From: Takakia lepidozioides
Lineage: Eukaryota; Streptophyta; Takakiopsida; Takakiales; Takakiaceae
DNA length: 64,000 nucleotides
Direction: 5' to 3'
Assembly (NCBI GenBank): GCA_030704615.1
Contig: CM060732.1
Location: 63,593,053 to 63,657,052, forward strand
The notes under the pieces are model-generated. The model did not search any database. It worked only from the letters and a program-made list of their open reading frames with translations, and had not been told where the DNA came from. The position numbers were made by a program, and so were the translations under genes. Below, in pieces: positions 45,251 through 55,825 of the stretch. Each line of letters opens with the position of its first letter. The first letter of the stretch is position 1.

Positions 45251-45915
45251 CATACATATCCACGAGGGTATTGTTCATAATGACATTTGATACAATTGCA
45301 AATCTGACAATGTCGCCATGGACCTCTTTGCCCTTTTTCAAAGCTGACACGCTTGCACACACATTGCAAATGTACACAAACGTGATGTGGTCGGGCTTCA
45401 CCCCTTTCCCCCATCATTTGATCATAGGTCTCCAAAGCCTCCATACCACGTCCCTGCAAGCACCGCACTCCACGACACCACACCTCGTTCAGCCATGGAA
45501 ACTCCTTTCGCATCTTAATGCACCCACATTTGGCATACATGTCCACCAGGGGAGTGTTCAGAATGACATCTGGTACAATTCCAGCTTTGACAATGTCACC
45601 ATGGACCTCTTTCCCCTTTTCCAGAGCTCGCAGGCTTGGACACGCATTGCATCCTGCCAACATTATATTCCACGTGATCAAAGATCGTTGAGGCATTCTG
45701 TTGAACACTTGGTGAGCATCAATGATGCTCCCGCACATAACATACATGTTGACAAGGGTGTTGAGTAGAAAAACATTGTGGACTCCCTCTCTTGATCCTC
45801 TTTCAGAAGTTGTGGTCATGGTTGAGGTGCCTGATTTTATCAACTGTGCCGCTGCAGCTGCTGCCTTTAGTTGACCATCTACCCATGCAGGTTTCTTGTA
45901 GCTACTGACCCCCAC
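45251..45915 (-). pseudogene. PPR gene relic, N-terminal part, 221 open codons
   Basis: Continuous minus-strand frame: leader SSYKKPAWVDGQLKAAAAAA, then SREGVHNVFLLNTLVNMYVM, GSIIDAHQVFNRMPQRSLIT WNIMLAG, ALEKGKEVHGDIVKAGIVPD and LVDMYAKCGCIK. After this small deletions scramble the motifs (EFPWLNEVWCRG...), although the frame stays open to 45,250. It is followed at once by the PPR-DYW piece, so together they resemble a shrunken DYW gene with frameshifts. Confidence 0.8.
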
Positions 45916-46049
45916 ATGGAATCAAGGTAATCTGGAGCTTGAAGTCCAGCCCTCTTGGATGAATTTGGACCCACACTCTATCCATGCTCATTCAGGAAAA
46001 AACAGGGAAAAACTTTGATAACAGGGAAAAACAGGCTGAAATGTGTTGA

Positions 46050-46870
46050 AGAAGGTACCTTCATTAGCAGCGCCTTATTCTATCAAATGCATTGCTGCCG
46101 CTGCTGTTTCCAGTTGACTATCTACCCACGCAGCTTTCTTGTAGCTATTGATCCGCAGGGAATCAGAAGTAATCTTGTGTTTAAAATCGACCTCTTGGAT
46201 GAATCGTGTTCCTCGACACCACCTCGTTCAGCCATAGTGTTGAACACTCCCTCCGCATCCTCAATGCTCCCACAATGGCATACATGTCCACAAGGGTATT
46301 GTTCATAATCACATCCGGTACAATTCCAGCTTTGGTGATGCAACCATGCACCTCTTTGTCCTTTTCCATGGCTGCAGGCTTGCACACGCACTGCAAAGCA
46401 CACAAACATGATGTGGTCGAGCTTCACCCTTTCCCCCATCATCTGCTTTCAGGTCTCCAAAGCCCCATCTCGTGCTCATGCTCTGCACACCCTGCAAGCA
46501 TCACATTCCACGACACCACATCTCATTCAGCCATAGTGTTGAATACTCCCTTGGCATCCTCAATGCTCCCACATTTGGCATACATGGCCACCAGAGCAAT
46601 GTTCAGGATGACATCTGGTACAATTACAGATTTGATGATGTCACCAGGGATCTCTTTGCCCTTTTCCAGGGCTGCCAGACGCACTGCAAACGCACACAAA
46701 CGTTATGTGGGCGGTTTCACCCCTTCCCCCGTCATTTGCTCATAGGTCTCCAAAGCCTCCATCCCGCACCCCTGTTGTGCATACCCTGCAAACATCACAA
46801 TCCACGACACCACATCTCGTTCAGCCATAGTGTTCAGAATGACAGGTAATCTGACAGGCATTCACCTTTT
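46050..46870 (-). pseudogene. PPR repeat fragments
   Basis: On the minus strand in several frames: AERDVVSWIVMFAGYAQQGC, ALEKGKEIPGDIIKSVIVPD, ALVAMYAKCGSIEDAKGVFN, then KDKEVHGCITKAGIVPDVIM and NNTLVDMYAIVGALRMRREC. It is closely related to the CACTA-borne copy at 34.7-35.2 kb, sharing the rare IIKS..IVPDVILN..ALVAMYAKCGS series. No catalytic domain. Confidence 0.8.
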
Positions 46871-47063
46871 TGCATTCACCTTTTTGCCTCGGTTGTCCCA
46901 CCATTGACTGGGGTCAGAAAAGTATTCATTCCACAGCTTCTCCTCATCTCTGTACCTCTTTTAGGATACTTTCATGTTGTCAGTTGGGAGTATCATGTCA
47001 AAGTCACTCCAAACTATCAAAGATTCACTCAACCAGCTAACTTGCAGAATTCAATATGGATAT

Positions 47064-48151
47064 TTAGGGCCGATTCTGATACGAGGGAAAAACAGGGTGA
47101 AATGTGTTGAAGAAGGTGCCTTCATTAGCAACGCTTGATTTTATCAATTGTGCCGCTGCTGCTGCAGCTTCCACTTGACCATCTATCCATGCAGGTTTCT
47201 TGTAGGTAATCATAAGTAATCTGGAAAACGGCTCCTGGCAAATGACCTTCATCTTCCCAGACAATCTTCTCAGCTCAGCATGGATTTCCTTAATTCTGGG
47301 ATGCAACTTGTCATCTACAACGAAGGTGTGCACCCTGTTGCAAACCTCAATGCAGCAGCGACCTGGCTCCTTTTCAACCCCTCTTACCTTCATCATTCTT
47401 CTCACCTTTACAGTATCAACCCACCTGCCAGCTACAACATAGATGTTTGATAGCAACATAAGTCGCGACATCCTGTTCATTCCACTTGAGGATAGATGTT
47501 GCCGCACGTTCAGGTCCACTGCCTCATCCAGTTGTCCCGCACGTCCAAGAAGGTCCACCATGCAGCCAAAGTGCTATACTGTCGGAGTGACACCATGATC
47601 TTGAATCAGGGAATCGAAGTAGCGTCTTCCTTCATTCAGAAGGCCAGTGTGGCTGCATACAGAGAGAACACAAACTGCTTCAAGCCGTTCTTTTGCATTC
47701 CTTCAAATTGTTGCAGGACCTCCCTATGACAACCATGCTGTGCATATCCTGCGATCATTGCATTCCACGACACCACATCTCATTCAGCCATATTGTCGAA
47801 CACTCCCTTTGCATCCTCCATGCACCCACATTTGGCATACATGTCCACCAGGGCAGTGTTTATGATCACATTTGGTACAATTCCAGCTCTGACGATGTCG
47901 ACATGCACCTCTTCGCCCTTTTCCAGGGCTGCCAGGCTTGCACACGCACTGCAAACGCACACAAACGTGATGTGGTTAGGCTTCACCCCGTCGCACATCA
48001 TTTGCTCATAGGTCTCCAAAGCCTCCATCCCACGTCCCTGCTGTGCATACCCTGCAAGCACCGCACTCCACGACACCACACCTCGTTCAACCATAGTGTC
48101 GAACACTCCCTTTGACTTTGTAAATGAAGATAGGTCCCTTTGATGGGGCAT
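47064..48151 (-). pseudogene. PPR gene relic with E/E+ motifs fused to a second leader
   Basis: From 48,151: PPR repeats KGVFDTMVERGVVSWSAVLA, GYAQQGRGMEALETYEQMMC, NHITFVCVCSACASLAALEK, DIVRAGIVPNVIINTALVDM, and after a stop VVSWNAMIAGYAQHGCHREV. From 47,561 come [30 protein letters not shown] and VRGVEKEPGRCCIEVCNRVH (E/E+ motifs) to LRRLSGKMKV. There the frame passes into SRLLMITYKKPAWIDGQVEA AAAAAQLIKS, the N-terminal leader of another copy. So two copies are spliced head-to-tail by deletion, losing a DYW domain. Confidence 0.82.
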
Positions 48152-48639
48152 GGATTGAAGTGGTTTCGCAGTCCTACTTGTTGTTTCCTCCTCGCCATGT
48201 CCATCTTCTGCTTTGGGGCGGGGTCTAGGGCTGGCAAGGTTTTAGCAACCAGTGTCATGACTCTCTCTCTCCTCCTCTTTGTTCTGCCCAATTTGGGTGC
48301 AGGGTCTATGGCCACAAGGCTATCATGAGTACTTTCTTCCTCACACACACCTCTTCCTGTTCCGCCCCAACTGGGCACGGACTGGGTAAATGGCCACAAT
48401 GCAATGGCATCCGTCGTATGAGTACATTTTTCTCTCTCTACTCTTGGCAATAGACTGAAATTGAAATGCAGGTCGGGGAGTATACCTTTGAACAAACAAA
48501 CAGATGCAGAGATGAGAGGTAGCCTGTCAATGCCCGACGTGCGGGAAGCCTGAAGACTAAACATTTTCTGATACATTTCCGGTGTACACTCCCATCTGAG
48601 AGCGACCCTCTTCACTTACATCAAGAACAGATCCTTGCA
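48152..48639. other. spacer in the PPR-carrying transposon
   Basis: No recognisable gene. A minus-strand frame through here has no motif. The right part duplicates the sequence at about 44.5 kb. Confidence 0.4.
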
Positions 48640-48880
48640 CAGCAGTTCGCCAAGATGCACCCACATTTTGCAAACATGTCCACCAGGGTATTGTTTAGAA
48701 TGACAGCTGGTACAATTCCAGCTCTGAAGATGTCGCCATGGACCTCTTTCCCCTTTTCCAGAGCTGCCAAGGCAGTGTTTAGAATGACATTTGGTACAAT
48801 TCCAGCTTTGACGATATCCCCATGCACCTCTTTGCCCTTCTCTAGGGCTGCCAAGCTTGCACGACGCCACATCTTGTTCA
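48640..48880 (-). pseudogene. PPR repeat fragment, duplicated motif
   Basis: ALEKGKEVHGDIVKAGIVPN and VILNTALAALEKGKEVHGDI repeat the same half-motif twice in a row, then NNTLVDMFAKCG. A GA-rich tract (48,890-49,000) lies upstream. Confidence 0.75.
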
Positions 48881-49174
48881 GCCATCTTTGCGGAAGGGAA
48901 GGCAAACGCGGGAGTGGAGATGAGAGGAGGAGAGGGAAAAGAGAAAGTCGCGGGAGGGAAGGGGAGAAAGATCGCGGGGAGAGAGAAAAAAAAAAAACCA
49001 AACAAAAGGAATTGATCCCGCGGTGCATCGCAGCCTAATCGTCGTTCTTACCACTACACTACCCCTGAAAACTCAACAACCCCTTCCTGTAATATTATAT
49101 TTAAGGTGTTTTAGACCCCCCTCTGTATGTATAATGTTGTACATGGGGGGGTTTAAAATACCCCTCCTGTGCAC

Positions 49175-49215
49175 GCACGTGGCTGGTACATTTAATGAGG
49201 AGTGCACCCCCCAGG
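49175..49215 (-). repeat. right terminal inverted repeat of the PPR-carrying transposon
   Basis: Ends GAGTGCACCCCCCAGG at 49,215, followed by the CCTGAATC duplication copy (49,216-49,223). Confidence 0.9.
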
Positions 49216-49520
49216 CCTGAATCCTATGATGGTTTTGTGGTGTCTCTAGCAGGACAAACCAACTTAACTATTGATGTTGTCATAGGACTTCTCCTCAAGG
49301 AGGAAACAAGAAGAAAAGGTCAAGGTACGTCTACAGAAGTAGACAGAGCTTTATTCACAGGCAAGACTGGAGTAGTCTTGAATAGAAGACTCCCTTCACA
49401 TGTGTCTCAGAAGTCCCAGAGATTTTAGAAACCTCAATCTAGCTCAAAGATCAAAAAGGCCAAAGTAAAGTGTTTTTATTGCAAGAAACTTGGTCACATG
49501 ATCAAGGATTGTAGAAAGCG
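49216..49520 (+). pseudogene. copia gag, 3' part, with CCHC knuckle
   Basis: Resumes the gag interrupted at 44,167: ESYDGFVVSLAGQTNL, LLLKEETRRK, a TAG stop after KSQRF, then CFYCKKLGHMIKDC (49,471-49,512), a perfect C-x2-C-x4-H-x4-C nucleocapsid knuckle. Confidence 0.88.
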
Positions 49521-49990
49521 CATTGCAGATGAGCGCAACAGAGAGGGTCAAGGGAACATAGCTACTCATCAGAGGAACGCTATTCTATTTGTTGTGTCTC
49601 TCTCAGTCATTACTAGACAGAAGCATGTGTGGTATGTTGATTCAGGAGCATCTCAATATATGAGTTCAGAGAGAGAGCATTTCTTATCCTATAGATCTCT
49701 TTCACCTACACAATATGTTCTTTTGGGAGATGATAGCAAGCATGCCATTAGTGGGGAAGGCTCAGTCTCTTATGCTCAATGAAGGGGAAACCATAGAGGT
49801 GGAAAATGTCCTACATGTCCCTACTTCAACAAAGAACCTGTTGTCTGTAAGGCAAATTGTTGCAAAGGGATACAAAGTGGTATTCCAAGATGAGAATTGT
49901 ACTATCACAGATAGCTCAGGAGCTGTGGTAGCAAGAGCTATTCTTGATAATTGCTTGTATAGATTACAACATCATGTCTCTAGTGCTCTT
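49521..49990 (+). pseudogene. copia aspartic protease
   Basis: KHVWYVDSGASQYMSSE contains the active-site DSGAS typical of copia. LLGDDSKHAISGEGSV follows, then a frameshift near 49,780, then VENVLHVPTSTKNLLSVRQI, the usual end. Confidence 0.88.
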
Positions 49991-51221
49991 ACCACATTTT
50001 CACCACAGTTGGGATCTACACCTGTCATGTCAGAAACAGAGTTGTGGCATAGAAGGTTAGGTCATGTGAGCATTAAGAAGTTGAGACAGATGCAACTCTC
50101 AAGCCATCTTGTGGAAGGACTACCATTGAAGGAGATGAGCGATATGCGTCTCTGCAAAGGTTGCTTGGAAGGGAAGCAACATCGAGGTCAATTTCCTAAG
50201 GATGGTGGACGAAGAGCCATAAATATATTGGATATTGTACATTCTGATGTGTGCGGGCCAATGCAAACCATATCACTTGGAGGAGCAAGGTACTTTGTGA
50301 CATTCATTGATGATTTGTCAAGGAGGGTTGTGGTGAATTTTCTAAGGCAGAAAAGTCAAGTGCTAGAGAAATTCAAGGAGTTCAAAGTACTTGCAGAAAA
50401 ACAAACTAGAAAGCCTCTTAAGATTTTGAGATCTGACAATGGTGGTGAGTACATCTCAAAGGTTTTCAATCAGTTTTGTCAAGAGAATGGAATAGCTTGA
50501 CAGCTTATTGTTCCATATACACCTGAGTAGAATGGTGTAGCTGAGCGGATGAATAGATCGCAGCAAGAATATGCAAGGAGCATGTTGAAAGAAGTGAATC
50601 TTTCAAATCATTTTTGGGCAGAAGTTGTTGGCGCTGCAGCATATCTTCACAACAGAATACCTACCAAATCAGTGTTGGGAAAAACACCAGAAGAGGTATG
50701 GAGTGGTCAGAAGCCTAGTGTGGCTCATTATAGGATTTTCTGGATGTCGTGCATGTGTCCATATTCATACTCAGAAGCGAAGGAAACTTGACTCCAAATT
50801 AGAAGGATGCATCTTCATTGGCTACACAGAAGGTGTGAAGGGATATAAGTTGTTCAATGAGACAACTAAGGCTGTCAAACACAGCAGGGATGGCTCTAAG
50901 CTCATTCCCATGTCATCTTCTCCCACTACCAAAGAGGGTATGAAGCCTTCATCAAACACTACGTCCACCATTTCCAAGAGGAGTCTTATGAGGAGCCAAT
51001 ACAAGAGATGGCTGAAGCAAATGATGAGGTGTTCAACTTGATGGAGTTGATAAAGGAGTCAAAGTTGGTGAACCACTTGTTGATATGGACTCTAGAGATG
51101 AAGTTGAAGATGTGCCAATTCTAAGGAGATCTCAGCGGGAAACCTAGTAGGCTGATTACATCTATGAGTGCCATTGAAGCTATGGAAGAAGCATCACAAA
51201 TGGTTGAGCCTGCTACACATT
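49991..51221 (+). pseudogene. copia integrase
   Basis: The GAG-pre-integrase zinc site reads ELWHRRLGHVSIKKLRQM and LCKGCLEGKQ (HHCC). The catalytic acids are in IVHSDVCGPM, ILRSDNGGEYI and NGVAERMNR. In-frame stops TGA (before QLIVPYTPE) and TAG (before NGVAER) both sit where family members have Arg or Gln codons, so C-to-T changes are likely. The tail (FIGYTEGVKGYKLF; RRSQRET-like) runs on to about 51,220, where the sequence flips into an RT on the opposite strand. Confidence 0.9.
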
Positions 51222-51773
51222 TACTCGATCTCTGCTGATTTGAATACCAATACAAAACCGAATCTCACCCATGTCAGTCATGGCAAACTCAGCACTCAAT
51301 AGTGCTTTGGTTTCTGGCAACAACCTTTGACGATCGTTGGTGACAATGATTGTGTCATCCACATATAGAGCTATGACCACAAATTGCTCTCCCATCTTTT
51401 TCACATAGATGTTTGTGTCAGCAATGCTTTGCTCAAATCTTGCCTTTAAGAGGTAAGCATCGATCCTGGCATACCAAGCTCGAGAACTTTGTTTGAGTCC
51501 ATACAAACTCTTTTGCAGCTTACACACAATATCACTTCCTCCTTGTACAAACCCTTTAGGTTGTCTCTTGTAGATCTCTTCTTGTAGTTCTCTATTCAGA
51601 AATGTCGTCTTAACATCCATTTGATGAACTTCGTGATCATGTTGAGCTGTAAGAGCTAACAACACTCTGGTAGAAGAAATCTTCACCGCTGGTGAGAATG
51701 TTTCATTGTAATCCACTCCTTGAATTTGTGCATAGCCCTTAGTTACAAGACACGCTGCTTGGGACTTAGACAC
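51222..51773 (-). pseudogene. copia reverse transcriptase, inverted relative to the integrase
   Basis: An open minus-strand frame of about 185 codons: CLVTKGYAQIQGVDYNETFS, HQMDVKTTFLNRELQEEIYK (first Asp), LQKSLYGLKQSSRAWYARID and ALYVDDTIIV (51,345-51,377; catalytic DD). It stops at the junction GIQISRDR near 51,222. In a normal copia element this would follow the integrase on the same strand. Either the element suffered an inversion here or a second copia was inserted. The first ~50 residues and the RNase H are missing. Confidence 0.9.
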
Positions 51774-51815
51774 TTTTACGGGTTCTGTGGAGTACCCTTA
51801 TTTTTTGCACAGACT
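51754..51815 (+). repeat. 62-bp inverted repeat, left arm
   Basis: GCTGCTTGGGACTTAGAC...GCACAGACT matches the inverse of 52,634-52,695 at 57 of 62 positions. No target duplication is apparent. Confidence 0.85.
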
Positions 51816-52633
51816 TACAAATGGTACACTTGGACCAGCTGTCGAACGGCTTTTACTCACCCATCCCTTCACTATCCGAGGTGGAAACTCCAAGATAGAA
51901 GAGTTGGATATCTCTAAGCACTCAGCCCGCTCAGTACTATCAGTCATGACCTGCAGCTAGTGAATCATGGTTGTGCTTCCCATTTGTATTCCTTCTTGCC
52001 TTCATGTTATCAATTTACCTTATCTGATACTGAAGCATCAGATTGCTTCAGTATCTACTTAGTTCCAGTTAATCATGCATTCATTTCACAACTTCACTCA
52101 TGTCTCTCTACATAGTGTGATTGTATCGAATAAGTATCAGATTATGATTTATCAGGTATCAGGCCAATGCCATGGTGACTCTAATCCGCCCTACAGTATC
52201 ACTACAGCTCTGCATGTAATAGGCATCTACTGTTCATCTTTCCTCCTTCTCTATGCTCTCGTTCTTGCTCTCCGCCTGATCTCCTCTTCCCATGACCCAG
52301 TAGCGTTCCCCGTGAAGTGATCCTCTTTCCGTTGCCGCTCTCCTTATCTGCCCGCAAGCTGTTCTAACCACCTAACTAACTAACCGTCATCCCTGAAGTA
52401 ACACGTTCTCTCTGCAGTTATCGTTCCCTCACAGTCGTTCCCTGTCTATGATAACTGTTCCCCATGTACTGTGACAGGCTGTGTCAAGTTGTGCCGAGCT
52501 GTGACTGGCTGTGTCAAGCTTTGCCGAGCTGTGACTGGCTGTGTAAGGCTGTGTCGGGCTGTGACTGGCTGTGCCGGGCTGTATAACCCCCCTAAAGCCT
52601 GCTGCTGCCACCCCTAAGGCTCCTGTTGGTCTC
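51816..52633. other. DNA between the 62-bp inverted repeats
   Basis: No gene. It contains a minisatellite-like series of CTGTGACTGGCTGTG units at 52,475-52,585. With the two arms it forms a 0.94-kb foldback-like unit. Confidence 0.5.
52475..52585. repeat. GCTGTGACTG minisatellite
   Basis: About five imperfect ~20-bp units (GAGCTGTGACTGGCTGTGTC) in tandem. Confidence 0.75.
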
Positions 52634-52695
52634 AGTCTGCGCAAAAATTAAGGGTACCCCACAGAACCCGTAAAAGCGTCTAAGTCCGAAGCAGC
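52634..52695 (-). repeat. 62-bp inverted repeat, right arm
   Basis: Partner of 51,754-51,815. On the minus strand it is preceded by a purine tract (GAGAGAGGGGAGGGA) and TGTTAGAGG, the layout of a polypurine tract followed by a 3' LTR start. Confidence 0.8.
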
Positions 52696-52737
52696 CCTCT
52701 AACATTTATCCCTCCCCTCTCTCAAAAAGCCGTGTCC

Positions 52738-54358
52738 TCACGGTTTACTGTTTGGGATTAGCAAACCTTTGTGAATGAGCACCCTTCTGACGGTGAGAGT
52801 CTCGTGAAGGACTCCGTGTGCGAGCCCGAGTCCTGTCATTGGTTGACGGAGATGATTGAGCACTACCTGGAAATGTCTGACCCTCCTTTGGCTAATAACG
52901 AGGTAACCTCTCAGGCATAGGAGATCCCCGTCGTTTCTTCTCTGCCATCTGAAGTGCATAGTCCTCTGCCATGTCAAAAGAGTCCGCTGAAGAAACAGTA
53001 GTGTTTGAATCCTCGTCTCCCCTTAGGTGTTTTAACGGCCGAACTTTAAGTGGAATCCTGTGTGGCATACAATGTGGTCCGACCACATCTGGAAGTTTAA
53101 ATTGTACAACTTGCTGTAAGCGCTGGCAAACAAAATTAGTGAACGTCCTCAACTCCTTATCTGTATAGGTAAGAGGTGTGCCAATGACTTTGGAACAGTG
53201 TAAGTATTTCCATGCCTCATGTCCCTTAAAGAAAATATCCTCAGGGCCGAATTTCTGTGTTGTTAAATTGTTCCAAGCCGAATGAAACCATGAACGAAGT
53301 TGGGAATCCTTCTACATCATAACTTTTGCATCATATAGGTACATATGAGGTTACACTGAAGGTAAGACCCAATGATCCCCACTGGAATAACTCAGAAATC
53401 GGGATTGCATCCTCTGCTGCTCAATGTGATAACGTGCCAGAAAACAAGCAGCATAGTATAATCCACAGCCCATGACAATATTTGATACCTCCTTGGTCTT
53501 GGTATAAATGTACCCATGTACAACTTGGAAGGCAATTAATTCCTTCAACATGGTACCTGCTTCAGACCAGTACCTCGCAAAGTGATGATCCTCAATGGGT
53601 CGATTGTTCGGAAGAACCTTAGTCCTAGTTGCCAGTGGCAGCCAAATGCGCATGATCTGGTAGTAATGTACCAACGATTGCGGAGGACTAAATTCCTTCC
53701 AAGCCAAATCCAACACAATGGGAATTTGGTTGAAGGGCATAATCATAGCCCGACTGTACTCCCGTGCAGCATGAGTCTTAGGTGGGTTAAAAGCAGCATC
53801 CCCCCATACCTCAGGCTGTGGTGTGGCTGTAGTAACAACAGGGTCAGCTACCTGCACAGTCACTTGCAGTGGTATTGGTACCACTGGCCCTTCTACCACT
53901 GGCATCTCCTGCACCCCTTGCGAAGAAGACTGAAAAATTAGAGTCCTGGCATGTAAATAAGTAGCCATTAACTGCTCCTCAGGTACAAAGACTCTCTTGT
54001 CAATATTTGAACTCAGGTCATCCACCTGAGTCTGCAGGCCTTCTACATCCTCCTGTAGCTCCGCTATCCTACTATAGACATTGTCTATAGTAGTTGTGGC
54101 AATGTTTTGCACCTGCAGTCTGAGCTCATTCATCTCGCCCTGGGTGAGCTTCCGTGGTGCTTTGCCTTCCACCGGCCCTTGTGCTAACCATACCTGCATA
54201 AGGTGGTTATCCACCAAGTCGTGTGTGGCACCCCTGAGAGTCTGCTCCTCCGTGAGTCTGTACACATCTAACTGTTGCTGTAAAGCCTCCATGCGCTTTG
54301 CATGAGGTTCAACCAGGTCTTGGAGCTGGTACCACCTGAGCTGTGGCCATGGCAGCAA
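52738..54358 (-). pseudogene. unassigned retroelement-linked protein with N-terminal coiled coil
   Basis: The minus strand holds a 335-codon open frame (54,358-53,351) that continues in frame, past stops near 53,350 and 53,310, to about 52,738. The N-terminus is helical (KRMEALQQQLDVYRLTEEQT; VYSRIAELQEDVEGLQTQVD), a Pro/Val linker follows, and then a globular part (YYQIMRIWLPLATRTKVLPN; IAFQVVHGYIYTKTKEVSNI). The tail is basic and Ser-rich (RTRARTRSPSRDS). I do not recognise the family and see no RT, integrase or protease motif. It follows a gag-like frame and precedes a polypurine-like tract, so it is probably cargo or a structural protein of a non-autonomous LTR element. Confidence 0.45.
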
Positions 54359-55825
54359 GCCTTTGCTCTAGTTGCTGAAGCCGGTTGGCCATCCCTTGGT
54401 CAACGCCCTGACCTCCACGTCCTTGGCCATACTGTGCTTGCCCTTGTCCTACACCTCGTGCCTGACCACCTCGTCCTCTCTGAGGTGCTCCACCTCGCCC
54501 TTGGCCACCATTGTTCCCTTGGAACTGGCCTTGCTGCAACTCAGGGTGCAAGTCATAACACTGGGTATCTCCATGCCCATACTTGCCACAATGCCCACAC
54601 TGCAACTGTGCAGGCTATGCTTGTGCCGGCCTTTTGCCACTCTCTGGGCAATCTTTCTTGATATGGGGTCCTCCACATGTCCAACATATCACCCCTGGTT
54701 GTTGTTGGCCTGCAAAGATGCTATTGGCCTCTGCACCTGAGGTCCCCTGTAAGCTCCATGGAATTTGGGTTGGGGAACCTTGCCCCCCTGACCACGCCGT
54801 TGGGCAGTCCCTTGTGCCTATAGGCTGGTAGTTGCGCCTCGTGCAGGCATGTCTTTGCCAAATCCAATGGTAACAACTCGCTCCTCCACCATGTTGAGCT
54901 CAATCCGCTCAGCCAGCAGAAACACATTTGCTAATGTGGGTTGGGCTGCTTGTAACAGGGTTGCATCCCGCACCCTTCTCCTGAGCTCCTTGTCCAAAAT
55001 TCCATACCAGAATTGGATTGCCTGAGCTTCAGTAACCCCTTGGGTCACACTTATCAAGCGCCTCATACGAGTGTAGGCCTCTCGCAGGCTCTCACTGGAT
55101 TTGCGCTGGAAGTCTTGCAAACTTCGCAGCTTCTCTGTCCGTACACCTTGGTAGTTCCTCCGCAACTCCTGGAAGAACTCCACCACCGGGCTGAATCTAG
55201 GCACATGTGTTGTAGTCGTGGCAGGAGGAGTAGTAGCACCTTCTGCAGAAGTACCGGCACTACTTGTTCCACTACTAGTGCTGGCAGTGGGAGATATTGG
55301 TGCTGATGCCGCTACTGGTCGCGTTGTGCCTCGAGTAATGGAGACGTAGTCAGGTGACCAGTACATCCTCCACTCCTCAATCTCTGCTTCATGGCCTTGC
55401 CTGAACTCGTGGTAATCGTCCATAGGCGGGCCTTCCAAATGCTGGAGCAATCCCTTCCACGCCATGAATGGGGTGAACAGCTGTGGATTGCGCATCTACT
55501 GCAAATCAGACCAGCTGTCGAACTCCTGGATAAAGTCATCCAGCTCGATTGTGCCCACAGCTCCAGAGTACCTACGAGACCCCTTGGTAGCTCCATACAT
55601 CTCCTCCATGTCGTCCCACAATAATGGCGAAGAAAACTACACACCTGTTGATGAAGCCTCCGAGTCTATGTCTGACTCTGCACTAGTTGAGGGTGGAGGT
55701 GAAGGTGGTCTGAAACGAACACCTCGTCTGGTGAACCCACTCTCACTGCTACTGCCTGTAGCCGTACTCCCCTCAGAACCCCTGGGTAACTCCGTGATGA
55801 CACTCACAATGTGCACCTCCCCCAC
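54309..55825 (-). pseudogene. gag-like protein with CCHC knuckle (non-autonomous element)
   Basis: Starts MGEVHIVSVITELPRG at 55,825. After a stop and frame changes it reads LFTPFMAWKGLLQHLEGPPM, a Ser/Thr/Ala linker, then the gag domain FFQELRRNYQGVRTEKLRSL, ESLREAYTRMRRLI and FWYGILDKELRRRV (open 55,495-54,818). A CCHC knuckle CGHCGKYGHGDTQC lies near 54,600, followed by a Gly/Gln/Arg-rich tail. A sequence resembling a degenerate primer site (TAGTACTAGAGCC, minus strand, about 55,836-55,848) lies just upstream. No pol is found downstream. Confidence 0.65.

Larger units (their letters stand above)
44160..49223. mobile_element. 5,048-bp terminal-inverted-repeat transposon packed with PPR-DYW fragments
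   Basis: The element spans 44,168-49,215. The first 16 bases (CCTGGGGGGTGCACTC) are perfectly inverted at the right end, and similarity continues to about 40 bp (AAATGT, CACGTGCGT shared). It is flanked by an 8-bp target duplication CCTGAATC (44,160-44,167 and 49,216-49,223), or 9 bp if one terminal base is reassigned. Subterminal DNA of both ends shares ACCCCCTCTGTA-type motifs. No transposase is recognisable. Nearly all internal sequence from 44.85 to 48.9 kb is PPR/DYW gene fragments and their flanks. Long inverted ends with an 8-9-bp duplication and gene cargo resemble Pack-MULEs, but the superfamily is unproven. Confidence 0.9.

Noticed and set aside
49010-49070. tRNA-like text on the minus strand (GTAGTGTAGTGGTAAGAACG ... 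GGGATCAATTCC)
   Set aside because: Has A- and B-box-like words but the stems do not pair well and it abuts a GA tract. Too weak to call a tRNA or SINE.
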